The translations under genes and the position numbers were made by a program. The notes below the pieces were generated by a model. It ran no database searches, had not been told where the DNA came from, and was given only the letters and a program-made list of their open reading frames with translations. A DNA stretch of 64,000 bases from Echinimonas agarilytica (GTDB lineage: Bacteria > Pseudomonadota > Gammaproteobacteria > Enterobacterales > Neiellaceae), in NCBI RefSeq assembly GCF_023703465.1, contig NZ_JAMQGP010000010.1, positions 62,001 through 126,000 of the forward strand. The letters run 5' to 3'. Positions 34,816-43,955 of the stretch are shown here, piece after piece. Within the stretch, counting starts at the first letter, position 1. The number at the start of each line of letters is the position of its first letter.

Positions 34816-37503
34816 ATGTCTGCTAGAAATACGTTTATTTACAGTACCATTGTCGCTGCCGCGCTCTCGCTTGCTGCATGTGGAGGAGGCGGCGGTTCAG
34901 ATAATCCTGACTCAATAGTTACACCCGATACTACCCCGGAAAGCTTCACGTTTACGGCGCAAACTGACGTGAGTGAAGGTGTCTGGATCGAATCCAACAC
35001 GATCACTGTGTCAGGTATCAATAAAGCGACAACCATCTCGGTTACCGGTGGCGAATATGCTATTGGTAGTGGCAACTTTACGGCTATGGCAGGTGATATC
35101 GAGCTGAACCAAACGGTTCGCGTGCGACTTCAAACACCCATTCAAGCAGGCCAGAGCAGCAGCGCTATGTTGTCGATCGGCGGTGTTACAGCCACTTTTA
35201 CCGCAACAACGACCGCAGATACCACGCCAGATGCGTTTACTTTTACGGCGCTGCAAGATGTTGCTAAAAACATTTGGCTAGAATCCAACAGCATAACGGT
35301 AGCGGGCATCATTAGTCCTGCGAATATTGAGATTACAGGCGGTGAATACTCAATCGATGGCGGCAGCTATAGTAGTTCCAGTGCGACTGTCGGTGTTGGT
35401 GAAGCAGTACGTGTCCGCGTTCAATCTTCTAACTTAGGTGGAGAAGCAAGCACTGCAACACTGACGATTGGCGGTGTTTCCTCTGCTTTTACTGTCACGA
35501 CTGCCGCAGATGCTATTCTTGGTAATCCGCGCGTTGATGTTAATTTTAACCGCAAGCACAGCGTTAATGGGGTCGCTCAGTTTGATCGACAGAAATACAT
35601 CACAATTCACGCGTCGCATCAAGAGAATGGCTGGAGTGAAAATGATAGCCACAGCCGCAATGCACCAAATGCCATTGATAATTTATTGACAACCTTTGCC
35701 AACGGCTACGACGTATATTTTGGCCGTGAAACGGGATCTCCAGGTTGGCAGTTGCGTAACGTGGCACAAGATACCAGTCGTGCAGGCTTTATAGATGAAG
35801 CAAGTGCTACGACACGAGGTAATGGTGTTAAATGGAGCTATACCAACGGTACTAGTGACAAAGTAACACAAGCACGTGCCGTGGAGTTCCGTGCTCGCGA
35901 TATGATTGTTGGAGGTCAGCAACACCCATACTGGCCTGAAGGCACATTGATCAACACAATTGGCGGCACAGCATGGGCGTTTTCGCAGGAAGATACAGTG
36001 GATGAGCCGCTAGGTACTGCAACCGGACACTTCTTTAGTCAATTTTTATCTAAGTATTTCGCATTAAACGATAGTGATTTAGGTACCCCTAAACCAACGT
36101 ATTTTGAAGTAATGAACGAGCCACTGTATGACTTAACCAGCGTGCGCTCTGGCGCAGACCGTGTTGAGCCGGTCGACATATTCCGTTTCCATAACACCGT
36201 TGCTGATGAAATTCGTAAAACTTCTGCAAATGATAATATTGCGGTTGGAGGCTATACCGTAGCCTTCCCAAATTTTGAAGAAGATGATTTTAACCGTTGG
36301 AATGATCGGGACAAGTTATTCCTTGATACTGCCGGTGATAAAATGGATTTTATCTCGATTCACACCTATGACTTCCCTCGGTTCGAAAACAGCGAGCGCT
36401 TCCGTAAAGGCAGTAACCTAGAAGCGACTTTGGATATGCTGGACCACTACAGTATGTTGAGCTTTGAAGAAGTGAAACCACTCGTGGTGTCTGAATACGG
36501 TGCTCAGATTCACACATTAATTAACCAAGGTTGGAGTGAGGAGCGCAATACGCACTCGCTACGTTCAACAAACTCCCAGTTGATGTCGTTCCTTGAGCGT
36601 CCGGATACCATCGCGAAAACGATTCCGTTCTTTGTAGTGAAAGCTGAGTGGGGTCGCAAAGAGGTGAATGGCGTGACAGTACCTTACGGCCCGCGTTTGA
36701 TGATTCAAGAATTTGAACGCACCGGAGATAGCAGTCAGACGTCTTGGGTGTACTCAGATCTCGTGCTGTTCTATGACTTATGGTCAGACGTGGCTGGTAC
36801 TCGAATCGATACATACGCAACCGACCAAGATCTTCAAGTCGATGCATATATCGATGGTGATACGGCGTATATCATACTAAACAGCTTAGAATTTGATGAA
36901 ACAGATATAGATTTGAATGCCTTAGGCTTAGATGAGTCAACTATTTCTAGCGTGACAATTCGCCACTTAGTGTCGTCGAATGATGCCAACTTAGCGTCAT
37001 CGATAGAAACGACTGAATTGACGGAATTACCGGATACGGTCACTTTGGATGGCGAAGGCACCATGATCATTGAAGTGGTTCGCAATGCCGATTACATGAT
37101 CGACCAAACATTGTCAGAATCGAAACATTATGCGGATAGCTATCTGCAGGAGATTATTGCAAATCAAGCAATTGATTTCTCGATCTCCGATGTGACGGTT
37201 GGCAATCATGGTGAGGCGGTATTACGTTTAGGTATTGGCCGAGCGCACGATAAATCGTTGCAGCCAACGGTGACAGTAAATGGGAATACCGTGGCAGTAC
37301 CTACGGACTTCCGCGGCTACGATCAGGTCTCAGGCGATATCAACACAGGTCGAGCCAGCTTCTACGGTACCTTAGAAATCCCTGTATCACTCTCTGCGCT
37401 ACAACAAAATAACACTGTGTCTGTGACTTTTCCCGACGCCGGAGGCCATGTCGCGTCCGTAGTGATGCAAGTATTTAACAGCACAGATGCGGTTATACGT
37501 TAA
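34816..37503 (+). CDS. GH86-type beta-agarase/porphyranase, lipoprotein
   Basis: 895 residues from the ATG at 34816; a GTG 12 bases earlier is less likely because AAAGG would touch it. The lipobox LSLAAC places Cys22, so the enzyme is probably held on the outer membrane. Residues about 37-135 and 136-232 are tandem Ig-like repeats (DTTPESFTFTAQTDV, DTTPDAFTFTALQDV, each ending IGGV.ATFT). The catalytic module begins near 237 (NPRVDVNFNRKHSVNG) with the acid/base in FEVMNEP (Glu435) and the nucleophile in VVSEYG (Glu560), fitting GH86, and ends in beta-sandwich domains. It would cut agarose or porphyran outside the cell. Substrate choice between these is not readable. No other polysaccharide-degradation gene is nearby. 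Confidence 0.85.
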   Translation: MSARNTFIYSTIVAAALSLAACGGGGGSDNPDSIVTPDTTPESFTFTAQTDVSEGVWIESNTITVSGINKATTISVTGGEYAIGSGNFTAMAGDIELNQTVRVRLQTPIQAGQSSSAMLSIGGVTATFTATTTADTTPDAFTFTALQDVAKNIWLESNSITVAGIISPANIEITGGEYSIDGGSYSSSSATVGVGEAVRVRVQSSNLGGEASTATLTIGGVSSAFTVTTAADAILGNPRVDVNFNRKHSVNGVAQFDRQKYITIHASHQENGWSENDSHSRNAPNAIDNLLTTFANGYDVYFGRETGSPGWQLRNVAQDTSRAGFIDEASATTRGNGVKWSYTNGTSDKVTQARAVEFRARDMIVGGQQHPYWPEGTLINTIGGTAWAFSQEDTVDEPLGTATGHFFSQFLSKYFALNDSDLGTPKPTYFEVMNEPLYDLTSVRSGADRVEPVDIFRFHNTVADEIRKTSANDNIAVGGYTVAFPNFEEDDFNRWNDRDKLFLDTAGDKMDFISIHTYDFPRFENSERFRKGSNLEATLDMLDHYSMLSFEEVKPLVVSEYGAQIHTLINQGWSEERNTHSLRSTNSQLMSFLERPDTIAKTIPFFVVKAEWGRKEVNGVTVPYGPRLMIQEFERTGDSSQTSWVYSDLVLFYDLWSDVAGTRIDTYATDQDLQVDAYIDGDTAYIILNSLEFDETDIDLNALGLDESTISSVTIRHLVSSNDANLASSIETTELTELPDTVTLDGEGTMIIEVVRNADYMIDQTLSESKHYADSYLQEIIANQAIDFSISDVTVGNHGEAVLRLGIGRAHDKSLQPTVTVNGNTVAVPTDFRGYDQVSGDINTGRASFYGTLEIPVSLSALQQNNTVSVTFPDAGGHVASVVMQVFNSTDAVIR

Positions 37504-37531
37504 ACGCGACAATGACCCCTGTTTGAGATTG

Positions 37532-37567
37532 AAACCACCCCCGATGTGAGTCGAGTGGTGGTTTTTA
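37532..37567 (+). terminator. Probable terminator after the agarase gene
   Basis: Stem AAACCAC / GTGGTTT around an 18- to 20-base loop, followed by TTTTA, starting 29 bases after the agarase stop. The long loop makes it weaker than the other terminators. Confidence 0.55.
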
Positions 37568-37737
37568 TACGAGCAATGTCGTGGTTTTGCGAGAAGAGAA
37601 ACGCTTTAGTGATATTAAAAAGTCAGTATTAACGCTTCGTTGTGCAGCTTTATCATCACATAACACCACCAGCAAGTGACTTCCTATTGTGGCCTTACGC
37701 TCTTGATCCAACGCTACCTATGGCGCTTGTATATCAT

Positions 37738-37770
37738 AAAGAAGCCCCGCAAAAATGCGGGGCTTCTTTG
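37738..37770 (-). terminator. Bidirectional terminator after the hemerythrin gene
   Basis: Perfect stem AAAGAAGCCCCGC / GCGGGGCTTCTTT with loop AAAAAT. It lies 23 bases past the hemerythrin-gene stop on the minus strand. Confidence 0.85.
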
Positions 37771-37792
37771 GTTTTCGGCTCAACCAAACATC

Positions 37793-38368
37793 TTAACCGT
37801 GTAAAGTTTGATGCAAGGGTTTGTAGCGCTCGCTTACTTGTGTGCCAAATAACGGATCTGCTTTTTTCGCCAGCTCTTCCAGCGAATCGACATCTGAAAC
37901 TCCATCGTATGGCAATAACTTTAAAATTGCGTCCCAATCGTCGTTAGTGAGTTCTTCACGCAACATTGGGATAATATTGTCTTCTTCGTAGTTCAGATGA
38001 CTGGTTTGAACATACAAAAACTCCGATAACGCATCAATGTATTGCTGTTGGGGCACCACTGCGTCCATCAGAATCATTTCTGTCATATCACTCAAGCGCT
38101 GCGTCAACTCAGAAATTTTCTGATGCTGAACCGCTAATTGATGAATCTCATCCTGATGGCCTTGCGTTTTTTCAAGATAGTATTCGTAGATAAGGTCTTC
38201 ACACGGATGATGATGTTTATCAGCATAGTCATGAAGGTAATCGATTATGTCTTTAATGAAGTCATAGCGAATACTGCGATCTTCTTTCAGATCATTCAAC
38301 TTGGCATCAAGGAACTTAAGCAAAGCAGCCATATTGACATGCTCTTTTTGGATAATATCCAGAATCAT
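37793..38368 (-). CDS. Hemerythrin-like cation-binding protein
   Basis: 191 residues from the ATG at 38368 (MILDIIQKEHVNMAALL), with GGAG 7 bases upstream. A four-helix bundle with the hemerythrin pattern of di-iron ligands: QKEH (His9 of the chosen start), DKHHHPCEDLI, a mid-bundle His/Glu and HLNYEEDNIIP near residue 140. Such proteins bind oxygen or respond to nitric oxide or iron. It has no fused domain. It stands alone between the agarase gene and ung. Confidence 0.88.
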   Translation of the reverse strand: MILDIIQKEHVNMAALLKFLDAKLNDLKEDRSIRYDFIKDIIDYLHDYADKHHHPCEDLIYEYYLEKTQGHQDEIHQLAVQHQKISELTQRLSDMTEMILMDAVVPQQQYIDALSEFLYVQTSHLNYEEDNIIPMLREELTNDDWDAILKLLPYDGVSDVDSLEELAKKADPLFGTQVSERYKPLHQTLHG

Positions 38369-38508
38369 GTAATTTCTCCCAGCCGATAAAGCCCTAAATA
38401 TAGGCTCAAGCAATCCATATACTAAAGTCAGTATATGAAGGCTTTGATAAATTTCGTATGCGCCAGCTCAATTTTATGTACGATTTTCGATCGAATGAAT
38501 AGCCAAAT

Positions 38509-39213
38509 CTAGTCTGATTCTAAACGCCAATCAACAGGCGCAATTTGGCGTTCCATCAACCAACGATTGGCTGCAGAAAAGCAGCCTGAACCGTTAAACG
38601 ATACAAAATCTTTACCTGCTTTTGTGGCGCCTAAGGGGCTTGGATGCGAGGTTTTAATCACACAATGACGTTGCGTATCAATGTGTTCACACACGCCATG
38701 AGCAAACTTACCCCAACTTAAAAACACAACATTTTGAGTACGGTCATTTATGGCGCTTAGAGCCGCATTCGTAAATTGCTCCCAACCCTTTTTCTGGTGT
38801 CCGCCCGCTTGGCCTTCAGGCACTGTCAACACACTATTGAGTAACATCACGCCGCGCTCGGCCCACGCCTGTAAGCATCCAGTTTGCGGGATATCCATGC
38901 CCAAATCACGATTCAACTCTTTAAAAATATTCTTCAACGATGGCGGCTTATCCACCCCCGGTTGTACTGAGAAAGATAAACCATGGGCCTGACCTTCTCC
39001 GTGATACGGGTCTTGCCCTACAATGACAACTTTAACTGATTCCAGCGGTGTCAGCTCAAAGGCTTTGAACATGTTTTCGCTCGTGGGGAAAATACGCTGC
39101 CCGTCTTGCTTTTGTTCGCGCAAGAATTGGCTGAGTTGCTGCATATACGCTTGACTCATCTGGTCTTCAAAAAACTCTTTCCAGTAACCACTTACTTGTT
39201 CAATTGCACTCAC
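38509..39213 (-). CDS. ung: Uracil-DNA glycosylase
   Basis: 234 residues. Family 1 enzyme that excises uracil from DNA. The catalytic base is Asp68 in GQDPYHGEGQAHGLSFSV; the Leu-loop HPSPLGA lies near the C-terminus, and LLNSVLTVPEGQAGGHQKKGWE contains the uracil-recognition segment. Divergent from mgsA by about 145 bases. Single-gene unit. Confidence 0.97.
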   Translation of the reverse strand: MSAIEQVSGYWKEFFEDQMSQAYMQQLSQFLREQKQDGQRIFPTSENMFKAFELTPLESVKVVIVGQDPYHGEGQAHGLSFSVQPGVDKPPSLKNIFKELNRDLGMDIPQTGCLQAWAERGVMLLNSVLTVPEGQAGGHQKKGWEQFTNAALSAINDRTQNVVFLSWGKFAHGVCEHIDTQRHCVIKTSHPSPLGATKAGKDFVSFNGSGCFSAANRWLMERQIAPVDWRLESD

Positions 39214-39357
39214 GCCGATGCTCCTTAAATATATTCTTCGATCAGGGTATCACTATTACGCTCAAGCAGATATCTAACTCCAAAAACCATTGCACCACTG
39301 ACCATCGGGGGGTAGTCTCATCGCCAGATTAAACAAAAATTTAGGAGCCTACGCGCG

Positions 39358-39813
39358 ATGGAAACTACTAGCCGAACTATCCCTGCCCGCAAACGTATTG
39401 CATTAGTTGCTCATGACCACATGAAATCTGCTCTCATGGAATGGGTATCAATTCGTAAAGAGCAGTTAATTGAACACGAACTGTTTGGCACCGGCACCAC
39501 AGGTACTTTAGTTGCAAAAGCAACGGGTATAGATGTGTCTTGTATGTTGAGTGGCCCAATGGGGGGCGATCAACAACTCGGCGCTAAAATTGCCGAAGGC
39601 AAAGTCGACATGATGATCTTCTTTTGGGATCCCCTCGACGCCGTGCCGCACGATCCAGATGTAAAAGCACTGTTACGCCTTGCGGCGGTGTGGAATATTC
39701 CGGTCGCGTGTAATCCTGCATCTGCAGACTTTTTAATTGAGTCACCATTGCTCAATTGCGAATATGAGACTCGCGTACCCGATTATGCTAACTATTTGAA
39801 AAAACGTACTTGA
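39358..39813 (+). CDS. mgsA: Methylglyoxal synthase
   Basis: 151 residues, typical length. It converts dihydroxyacetone phosphate to methylglyoxal and phosphate, a bypass used under phosphate shortage or sugar excess. Motifs [16 protein letters not shown] (His), TGTTGTL (phosphate binding), [12 protein letters not shown] and [20 protein letters not shown] with the catalytic Asp residues are all present. It lies alone between ung and a dihydroorotate dehydrogenase-like gene. Confidence 0.97.
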   Translation: METTSRTIPARKRIALVAHDHMKSALMEWVSIRKEQLIEHELFGTGTTGTLVAKATGIDVSCMLSGPMGGDQQLGAKIAEGKVDMMIFFWDPLDAVPHDPDVKALLRLAAVWNIPVACNPASADFLIESPLLNCEYETRVPDYANYLKKRT

Positions 39814-39904
39814 TTGATATTTGGTAATGTTTAAGTCAAAAATGTTTGCTACTTTGAATTCTGACGTTTTTGATTACTGACCTCACAATAAAGGTTGTCT
39901 GCCT

Positions 39905-40855
39905 ATGCAAATGAATCCTCTTTCGAGCCAGTACCTTGGCTTTTCAATCGCCAGCCCGATTGTTGTTGCGGCGTGTCCGCTTTCAACTAAATTGGAAAAT
40001 TTGGAGCGCATGCAAGATGCTGGCGCCGGAGCTGTTGTGCTGTTTTCTTTATTTGAAGAGGGGAGGCGCAATAATGGCGAACCCGACTCGCAGTACCGCG
40101 TGTCGAGTGACGACTATTTGCGACTAGTAGACGACGCTTCTAGCAAGCTTAATATTCCTGTGATTGCCAGTTTAAACGGCACCAATCTCGATCACCTAAG
40201 CCAGATGACCATGCTCGCCACCAATGCAGGCGCCCATGCCGTCGAATATAACCCGTATCATTTACCGGTTGATTTGACTCAGAGCGGCCGCGATATTGAA
40301 GAACAACTCGTTGAGCTAGCCACAGAAATGCGTGCTATTTGCCAAAAACCAATGGCCCTGAAATTAATGCCGACATTGAGTTCTCCAGGCAATTTGGCAC
40401 TCATTCTCGATGGTATTGGTGTAGACGGTTTAGTCATGTTCAACCGTTTGTATTTACCGTCAGTGGATACTGAAAACATGAATATTCACCAAAGTGTTCA
40501 GTTATCTCGCAAAGAAGATAGCCAATGGAGCATTCACTGGGCGTCACTACTATACGGCAAAATATCCAGCAGCATTATTGGCAACAGTGGTATTGAGAAT
40601 GCAGAGCAAGCACTTCAATACTTGCTATCTGGCGCATCTTCGGTGCAAGTGGCAAGCTGCTTAATTCGTAACGGCATCGACTATCTGAAAAGCCTAAATC
40701 AGGGTTTGGAAGATTGGATGAATCATCATGAATGTGACGATATTCAAAGCTTAGTTGGATTGCTCACCGAGCAACGTCAAGCAGATAGTCACACGTTGGA
40801 GCGGCTAAATTACATGAAGTCGTTGCATAACTTTCAAAGTCCGTACTTCAAATAA
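39905..40855 (+). CDS. Dihydroorotate dehydrogenase-like flavoprotein
   Basis: 316 residues. An FMN-binding TIM barrel of the class 1 dihydroorotate dehydrogenase-like group that is not the pyrimidine-pathway enzyme. Visible features: LSSQYLGFSIASPIVVAACPLS at the start, SLNGTN, the AVEYNPYHL strand, the phosphate-binding SGIENAEQALQYLLSGASSVQVAS near the C-terminus. The usual base (Cys or Ser in the NCPC-type motif) is not obvious, as EYNPYHL stands in its place, so the natural reaction is unknown. It is not linked to pyrimidine genes. Confidence 0.82.
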   Translation: MQMNPLSSQYLGFSIASPIVVAACPLSTKLENLERMQDAGAGAVVLFSLFEEGRRNNGEPDSQYRVSSDDYLRLVDDASSKLNIPVIASLNGTNLDHLSQMTMLATNAGAHAVEYNPYHLPVDLTQSGRDIEEQLVELATEMRAICQKPMALKLMPTLSSPGNLALILDGIGVDGLVMFNRLYLPSVDTENMNIHQSVQLSRKEDSQWSIHWASLLYGKISSSIIGNSGIENAEQALQYLLSGASSVQVASCLIRNGIDYLKSLNQGLEDWMNHHECDDIQSLVGLLTEQRQADSHTLERLNYMKSLHNFQSPYFK

Positions 40856-40859
40856 CCAT

Positions 40860-40890
40860 AAAGAAACCCGCCTGATGCGGGTTTCTTTTT
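40860..40890 (+). terminator. Rho-independent terminator after the DHOD-like gene
   Basis: Stem AAGAAACCCGC / GCGGGTTTCTT, loop CTGAT, then TTT. It lies between convergent genes and can serve both strands. Confidence 0.85.
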
Positions 40891-40896
40891 ATTGAA

Positions 40897-41424
40897 TCAA
40901 CGACCAAACATTCTTGATAACGTTTTGTCTTTCACAATAAAGTGGTGGTAGAGCGCGCCCAGCACGTGAAGTACAATCAGCCCGATGACTACATTTCCTG
41001 CAATCTCGTGAACTTCATGGGTGATCTCATTCAGCCATTCTAACTTTTCACTCGCACCTGGAATGGTGAAAAGGCCAAAGAAAGGTGTTTCACGCCCTCC
41101 TGACCAAGACATCAGAAAACCGCTTACAGGCATGAGAATCATGGCAACATAAAGTAAGCGATGCCCCCATTGAGCTGCCAAACGGGCAATTCCTTTTCCC
41201 AAAGGCTTTGGTTTACCTTTTGATACCACAGCCCAAATGCGAAATAAAACAAGCCCCCCAACTAATACACCCAGTGATTTGTGCCAGAAGTACAGCTCGA
41301 ATTTTTCTGGCCCACGTGGCATTTCGCCAGCAATGAGAATTATGACGATGGCCGCTATCATCGCGATGGCAACTAGCCCATGCATTAGCTTAACCATGGG
41401 ATGAAATTTTTGTTCGTGGCTCAT
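40897..41424 (-). CDS. Cytochrome b561 family protein
   Basis: 175 residues with four membrane helices. A di-heme quinol oxidase/electron carrier of the bacterial CybB family: heme-ligand histidines in KLMHGLVAI, FWHKSLGVL, WGHRLLY and VLHVLGALYHHF. The family in other bacteria can oxidise ubiquinol with superoxide, or pass electrons to periplasmic partners. Located alone, next to the EAL-domain gene on the opposite strand. Confidence 0.9.
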   Translation of the reverse strand: MSHEQKFHPMVKLMHGLVAIAMIAAIVIILIAGEMPRGPEKFELYFWHKSLGVLVGGLVLFRIWAVVSKGKPKPLGKGIARLAAQWGHRLLYVAMILMPVSGFLMSWSGGRETPFFGLFTIPGASEKLEWLNEITHEVHEIAGNVVIGLIVLHVLGALYHHFIVKDKTLSRMFGR

Positions 41425-41619
41425 GACGTTGTCTCTTATGTTTTTTTAAATAGTTTAAAGGCTCTAGAATTAAGCGCAATATGCCATAACGTTCTGCTTA
41501 CAATTCCTTACAAAACATAGGGTAAAGTCACACTTCAAAAATTTAACAAATCTTTAATCTTGTCATGCTACTGACATAATCCTATGTCACCGTGAACCGC
41601 TTCACGCAAACTAGGTAGT

Positions 41620-43416
41620 ATGATCATGGCGCCCTCACCGCTTGAGCAAGAGTTAGAACGTATTATAGAGAACCGCTCCTTAACCTCTCTATTTCAACCT
41701 TTGGTTCATCTTAGACGCGGAACAGTGATTGGCTACGAAGCGCTTTCACGGGGTCCTTCGGACAGCCCTCTTCATTCGCCAGCCGCTCTTTTTGAAGTTG
41801 CGTCAAAGTCACAACGTCTGTCGCAGTTGGATTTGCTATGTCGGCATTGCGCCATTGAACGCTACAATGAGTTCAACACTGATGCGCTCCTGTTTATTAA
41901 TGTCAGTCCAGTCACCTTGCTGAACGAAGATCACCCCAAAGGAATGACCGTTCAATGGTTGGCGCATCACAACATTAAGCCTGAAAATGTGGTGATTGAG
42001 CTCTCCGAACAGCATCAAGTAGATGATCCCCAGACGCTTCTAAAAGCAGTGAATCACTATCGTAACCTTGGGTTTCTGATTGCCATTGATGATCTCGGTG
42101 CAGGCTTTTCCGGACTTCGCTTGTGGAGCGAGATTCAACCCGACATTATCAAAATCGATCGCTATTTTATTAGTCAAATTCATACTGATCCGGTTAAAAA
42201 AGAATTTGTTCGCAGTATTGTCTCACTCGCCCAAACCACAGGTTCCAAAGTCGTTGCAGAAGGCATTGAAACCGACGAAGAACTTCTTCAAACACAAGAG
42301 CTTGGCATTGACTATGGTCAAGGCTATTTACTCGGTCGCCCAATGCGCTCTATCGTCGACACAGCCGTTGGCGCGTATAAAATTAGAAATGACAGCTCTA
42401 ACTTGTTGCACAGCCTCCAAGATACGGCAGTGGTCTTGTTGCAACCCAGCAAACCTGTGGATCACCTCGTAGCATCAGGCGAAGTTGTCGACCGATTCCT
42501 GCGAACGCCTGATTTGCAATCCATCGCCGTAACAAACGGTCCGCTGCCTGTCGGAATCGTACAACGAGCGAATATTCTTGAACTATTTTCAACTCCCTAT
42601 GGCAGAGCGCTCAACGAAAGACGTCATATCGGTCAAGTCATGCAGCTGAATCCTGTGATAGTGGAATCAGATATTTCACTCGAAGATGTCAGTCGCATTG
42701 TGACCGATGAAGAAAGCTTTGATGTTCGGACTCACTTTGTGATTACAGTGCAGGGCGAATATAGAGGGCTAGGGTCAGTACGGAGTTTGCTCCGCAGGAT
42801 CACTGAATCCCGTATTCAAAGTGCCCGTTACGCCAATCCTCTTACGATGTTGCCGGGAAACGTTCCCATTTATCGCGAAGTCGAACGGTTGCTCAAGAAA
42901 AAGCAAGAATTTGTCATTACCTACCTCGACTTAAATCACTTCAAACCCTATAACGATGTGTACGGTTATGGTCGTGGGGACATGATCATCCAACTGGTGG
43001 CTGAGCTCCTAAAAAGCCATGCCTCTGCACCGGGAAATTTCATCGGTCATGTGGGAGGCGACGATTTCGTAGCTATCTTCACCGATGACAATTGGCAACT
43101 GCAGTGCGAACTTATTTTGAAAGACTTTGTTGCCCGTATCCCAAATTATTATGAAGCAGTCGATATTGAACGCAATGGAATTGTAGCGCGTGCACGCAGT
43201 GGCGTAGAACAATTTTTCCCACTACTTGGATTAGCCATTGGCGCGGTACAACCCGATCCTAACCACTGCCATTCGCATCATGAAGTGGCCGCGTTAGCCG
43301 CTGACGCCAAAAAAGAAGCCAAACGTTTAACCGGCAGCCGATTGTTTATGTCACGTCGGCGTATGCCTGCCAAACCGTCTGAGTGCGATACTGTTAAGTT
43401 CGTGAAGAGTGCGTAG
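41620..43416 (+). CDS. EAL-CBS-GGDEF protein, c-di-GMP phosphodiesterase with degenerate cyclase domain
   Basis: 598 residues with three modules in an unusual order. The EAL domain (about 8-250) keeps the catalytic set: Glu40 of EAL, Asn94, Glu127, Asp157-Asp158, Lys178, Glu214, Gln234, so it should degrade c-di-GMP. Residues about 265-395 form two CBS repeats (VASGEVVDRFLRTPDLQS, MQLNPVIVESDISLEDV), which often bind adenine nucleotides. The last 190 residues are a GGDEF domain whose signature is GGDDF (479-483), with the conserved Glu changed to Asp, so cyclase activity is doubtful. No signal peptide or membrane helix. A lone two-CBS protein gene follows, suggesting a shared nucleotide signal. 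Confidence 0.9.
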   Translation: MIMAPSPLEQELERIIENRSLTSLFQPLVHLRRGTVIGYEALSRGPSDSPLHSPAALFEVASKSQRLSQLDLLCRHCAIERYNEFNTDALLFINVSPVTLLNEDHPKGMTVQWLAHHNIKPENVVIELSEQHQVDDPQTLLKAVNHYRNLGFLIAIDDLGAGFSGLRLWSEIQPDIIKIDRYFISQIHTDPVKKEFVRSIVSLAQTTGSKVVAEGIETDEELLQTQELGIDYGQGYLLGRPMRSIVDTAVGAYKIRNDSSNLLHSLQDTAVVLLQPSKPVDHLVASGEVVDRFLRTPDLQSIAVTNGPLPVGIVQRANILELFSTPYGRALNERRHIGQVMQLNPVIVESDISLEDVSRIVTDEESFDVRTHFVITVQGEYRGLGSVRSLLRRITESRIQSARYANPLTMLPGNVPIYREVERLLKKKQEFVITYLDLNHFKPYNDVYGYGRGDMIIQLVAELLKSHASAPGNFIGHVGGDDFVAIFTDDNWQLQCELILKDFVARIPNYYEAVDIERNGIVARARSGVEQFFPLLGLAIGAVQPDPNHCHSHHEVAALAADAKKEAKRLTGSRLFMSRRRMPAKPSECDTVKFVKSA

Positions 43417-43532
43417 ATAAAGCTTACCGTTGGATTAATAGTTGTGGCCTATGTTGGGTATTTGACAAAACAATTGGCCGAATAGCCGGTTCCTGCACAT
43501 ACTGGACGTGTGTGCTTTAGGGAGGAACTGCT

Positions 43533-43946
43533 ATGCCACATAACCATCAAGTTCGTGATTTCATGCATAAACATTTTCCACACATGAAGGTCGGTACACC
43601 GCTGACTGAAACTGTGGACTTATTGCGCGAATTCGCAATTACAGGCACCCCCGTGATGGATGCCAATAAGAATTTAAAAGGGTTCGTGTCTGAACAAGAC
43701 TGTATCCGTGTTCTTATCAGCGCCTCTTACTTTTGCGATACCACGCTGAAAGTTGATGATGTGATGAACAACGAACCACTATCGGTATCACCTGATATGG
43801 GACTCATCGACTTGGCACAGCAGATGGTTCACGAGAAACCCAAAATCTATCCAGTTGTTGAAGACGGCAAAGTCATTGGTGTGATTAGCCGCTCCGATGT
43901 CATGGCAGCACTCGGGCAATCACTCAAATCATGCGTTCCAATTTAA
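43533..43946 (+). CDS. Two-CBS-domain protein
   Basis: 137 residues made of two CBS repeats: first HKHFPHMKVGTPLTETVDLL with GTPVMDANKNLKGFVSEQDC, second VMNNEPLSVSPDMGLIDLA with IYPVVEDGKVIGVISRSDV. Such proteins bind AMP, ATP or S-adenosyl compounds and regulate partners. GGAGG lies 9 bases upstream of the start. It is 116 bases after the EAL-CBS-GGDEF gene on the same strand. Confidence 0.88.
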   Translation: MPHNHQVRDFMHKHFPHMKVGTPLTETVDLLREFAITGTPVMDANKNLKGFVSEQDCIRVLISASYFCDTTLKVDDVMNNEPLSVSPDMGLIDLAQQMVHEKPKIYPVVEDGKVIGVISRSDVMAALGQSLKSCVPI

Positions 43947-43955
43947 AGCGATAAC

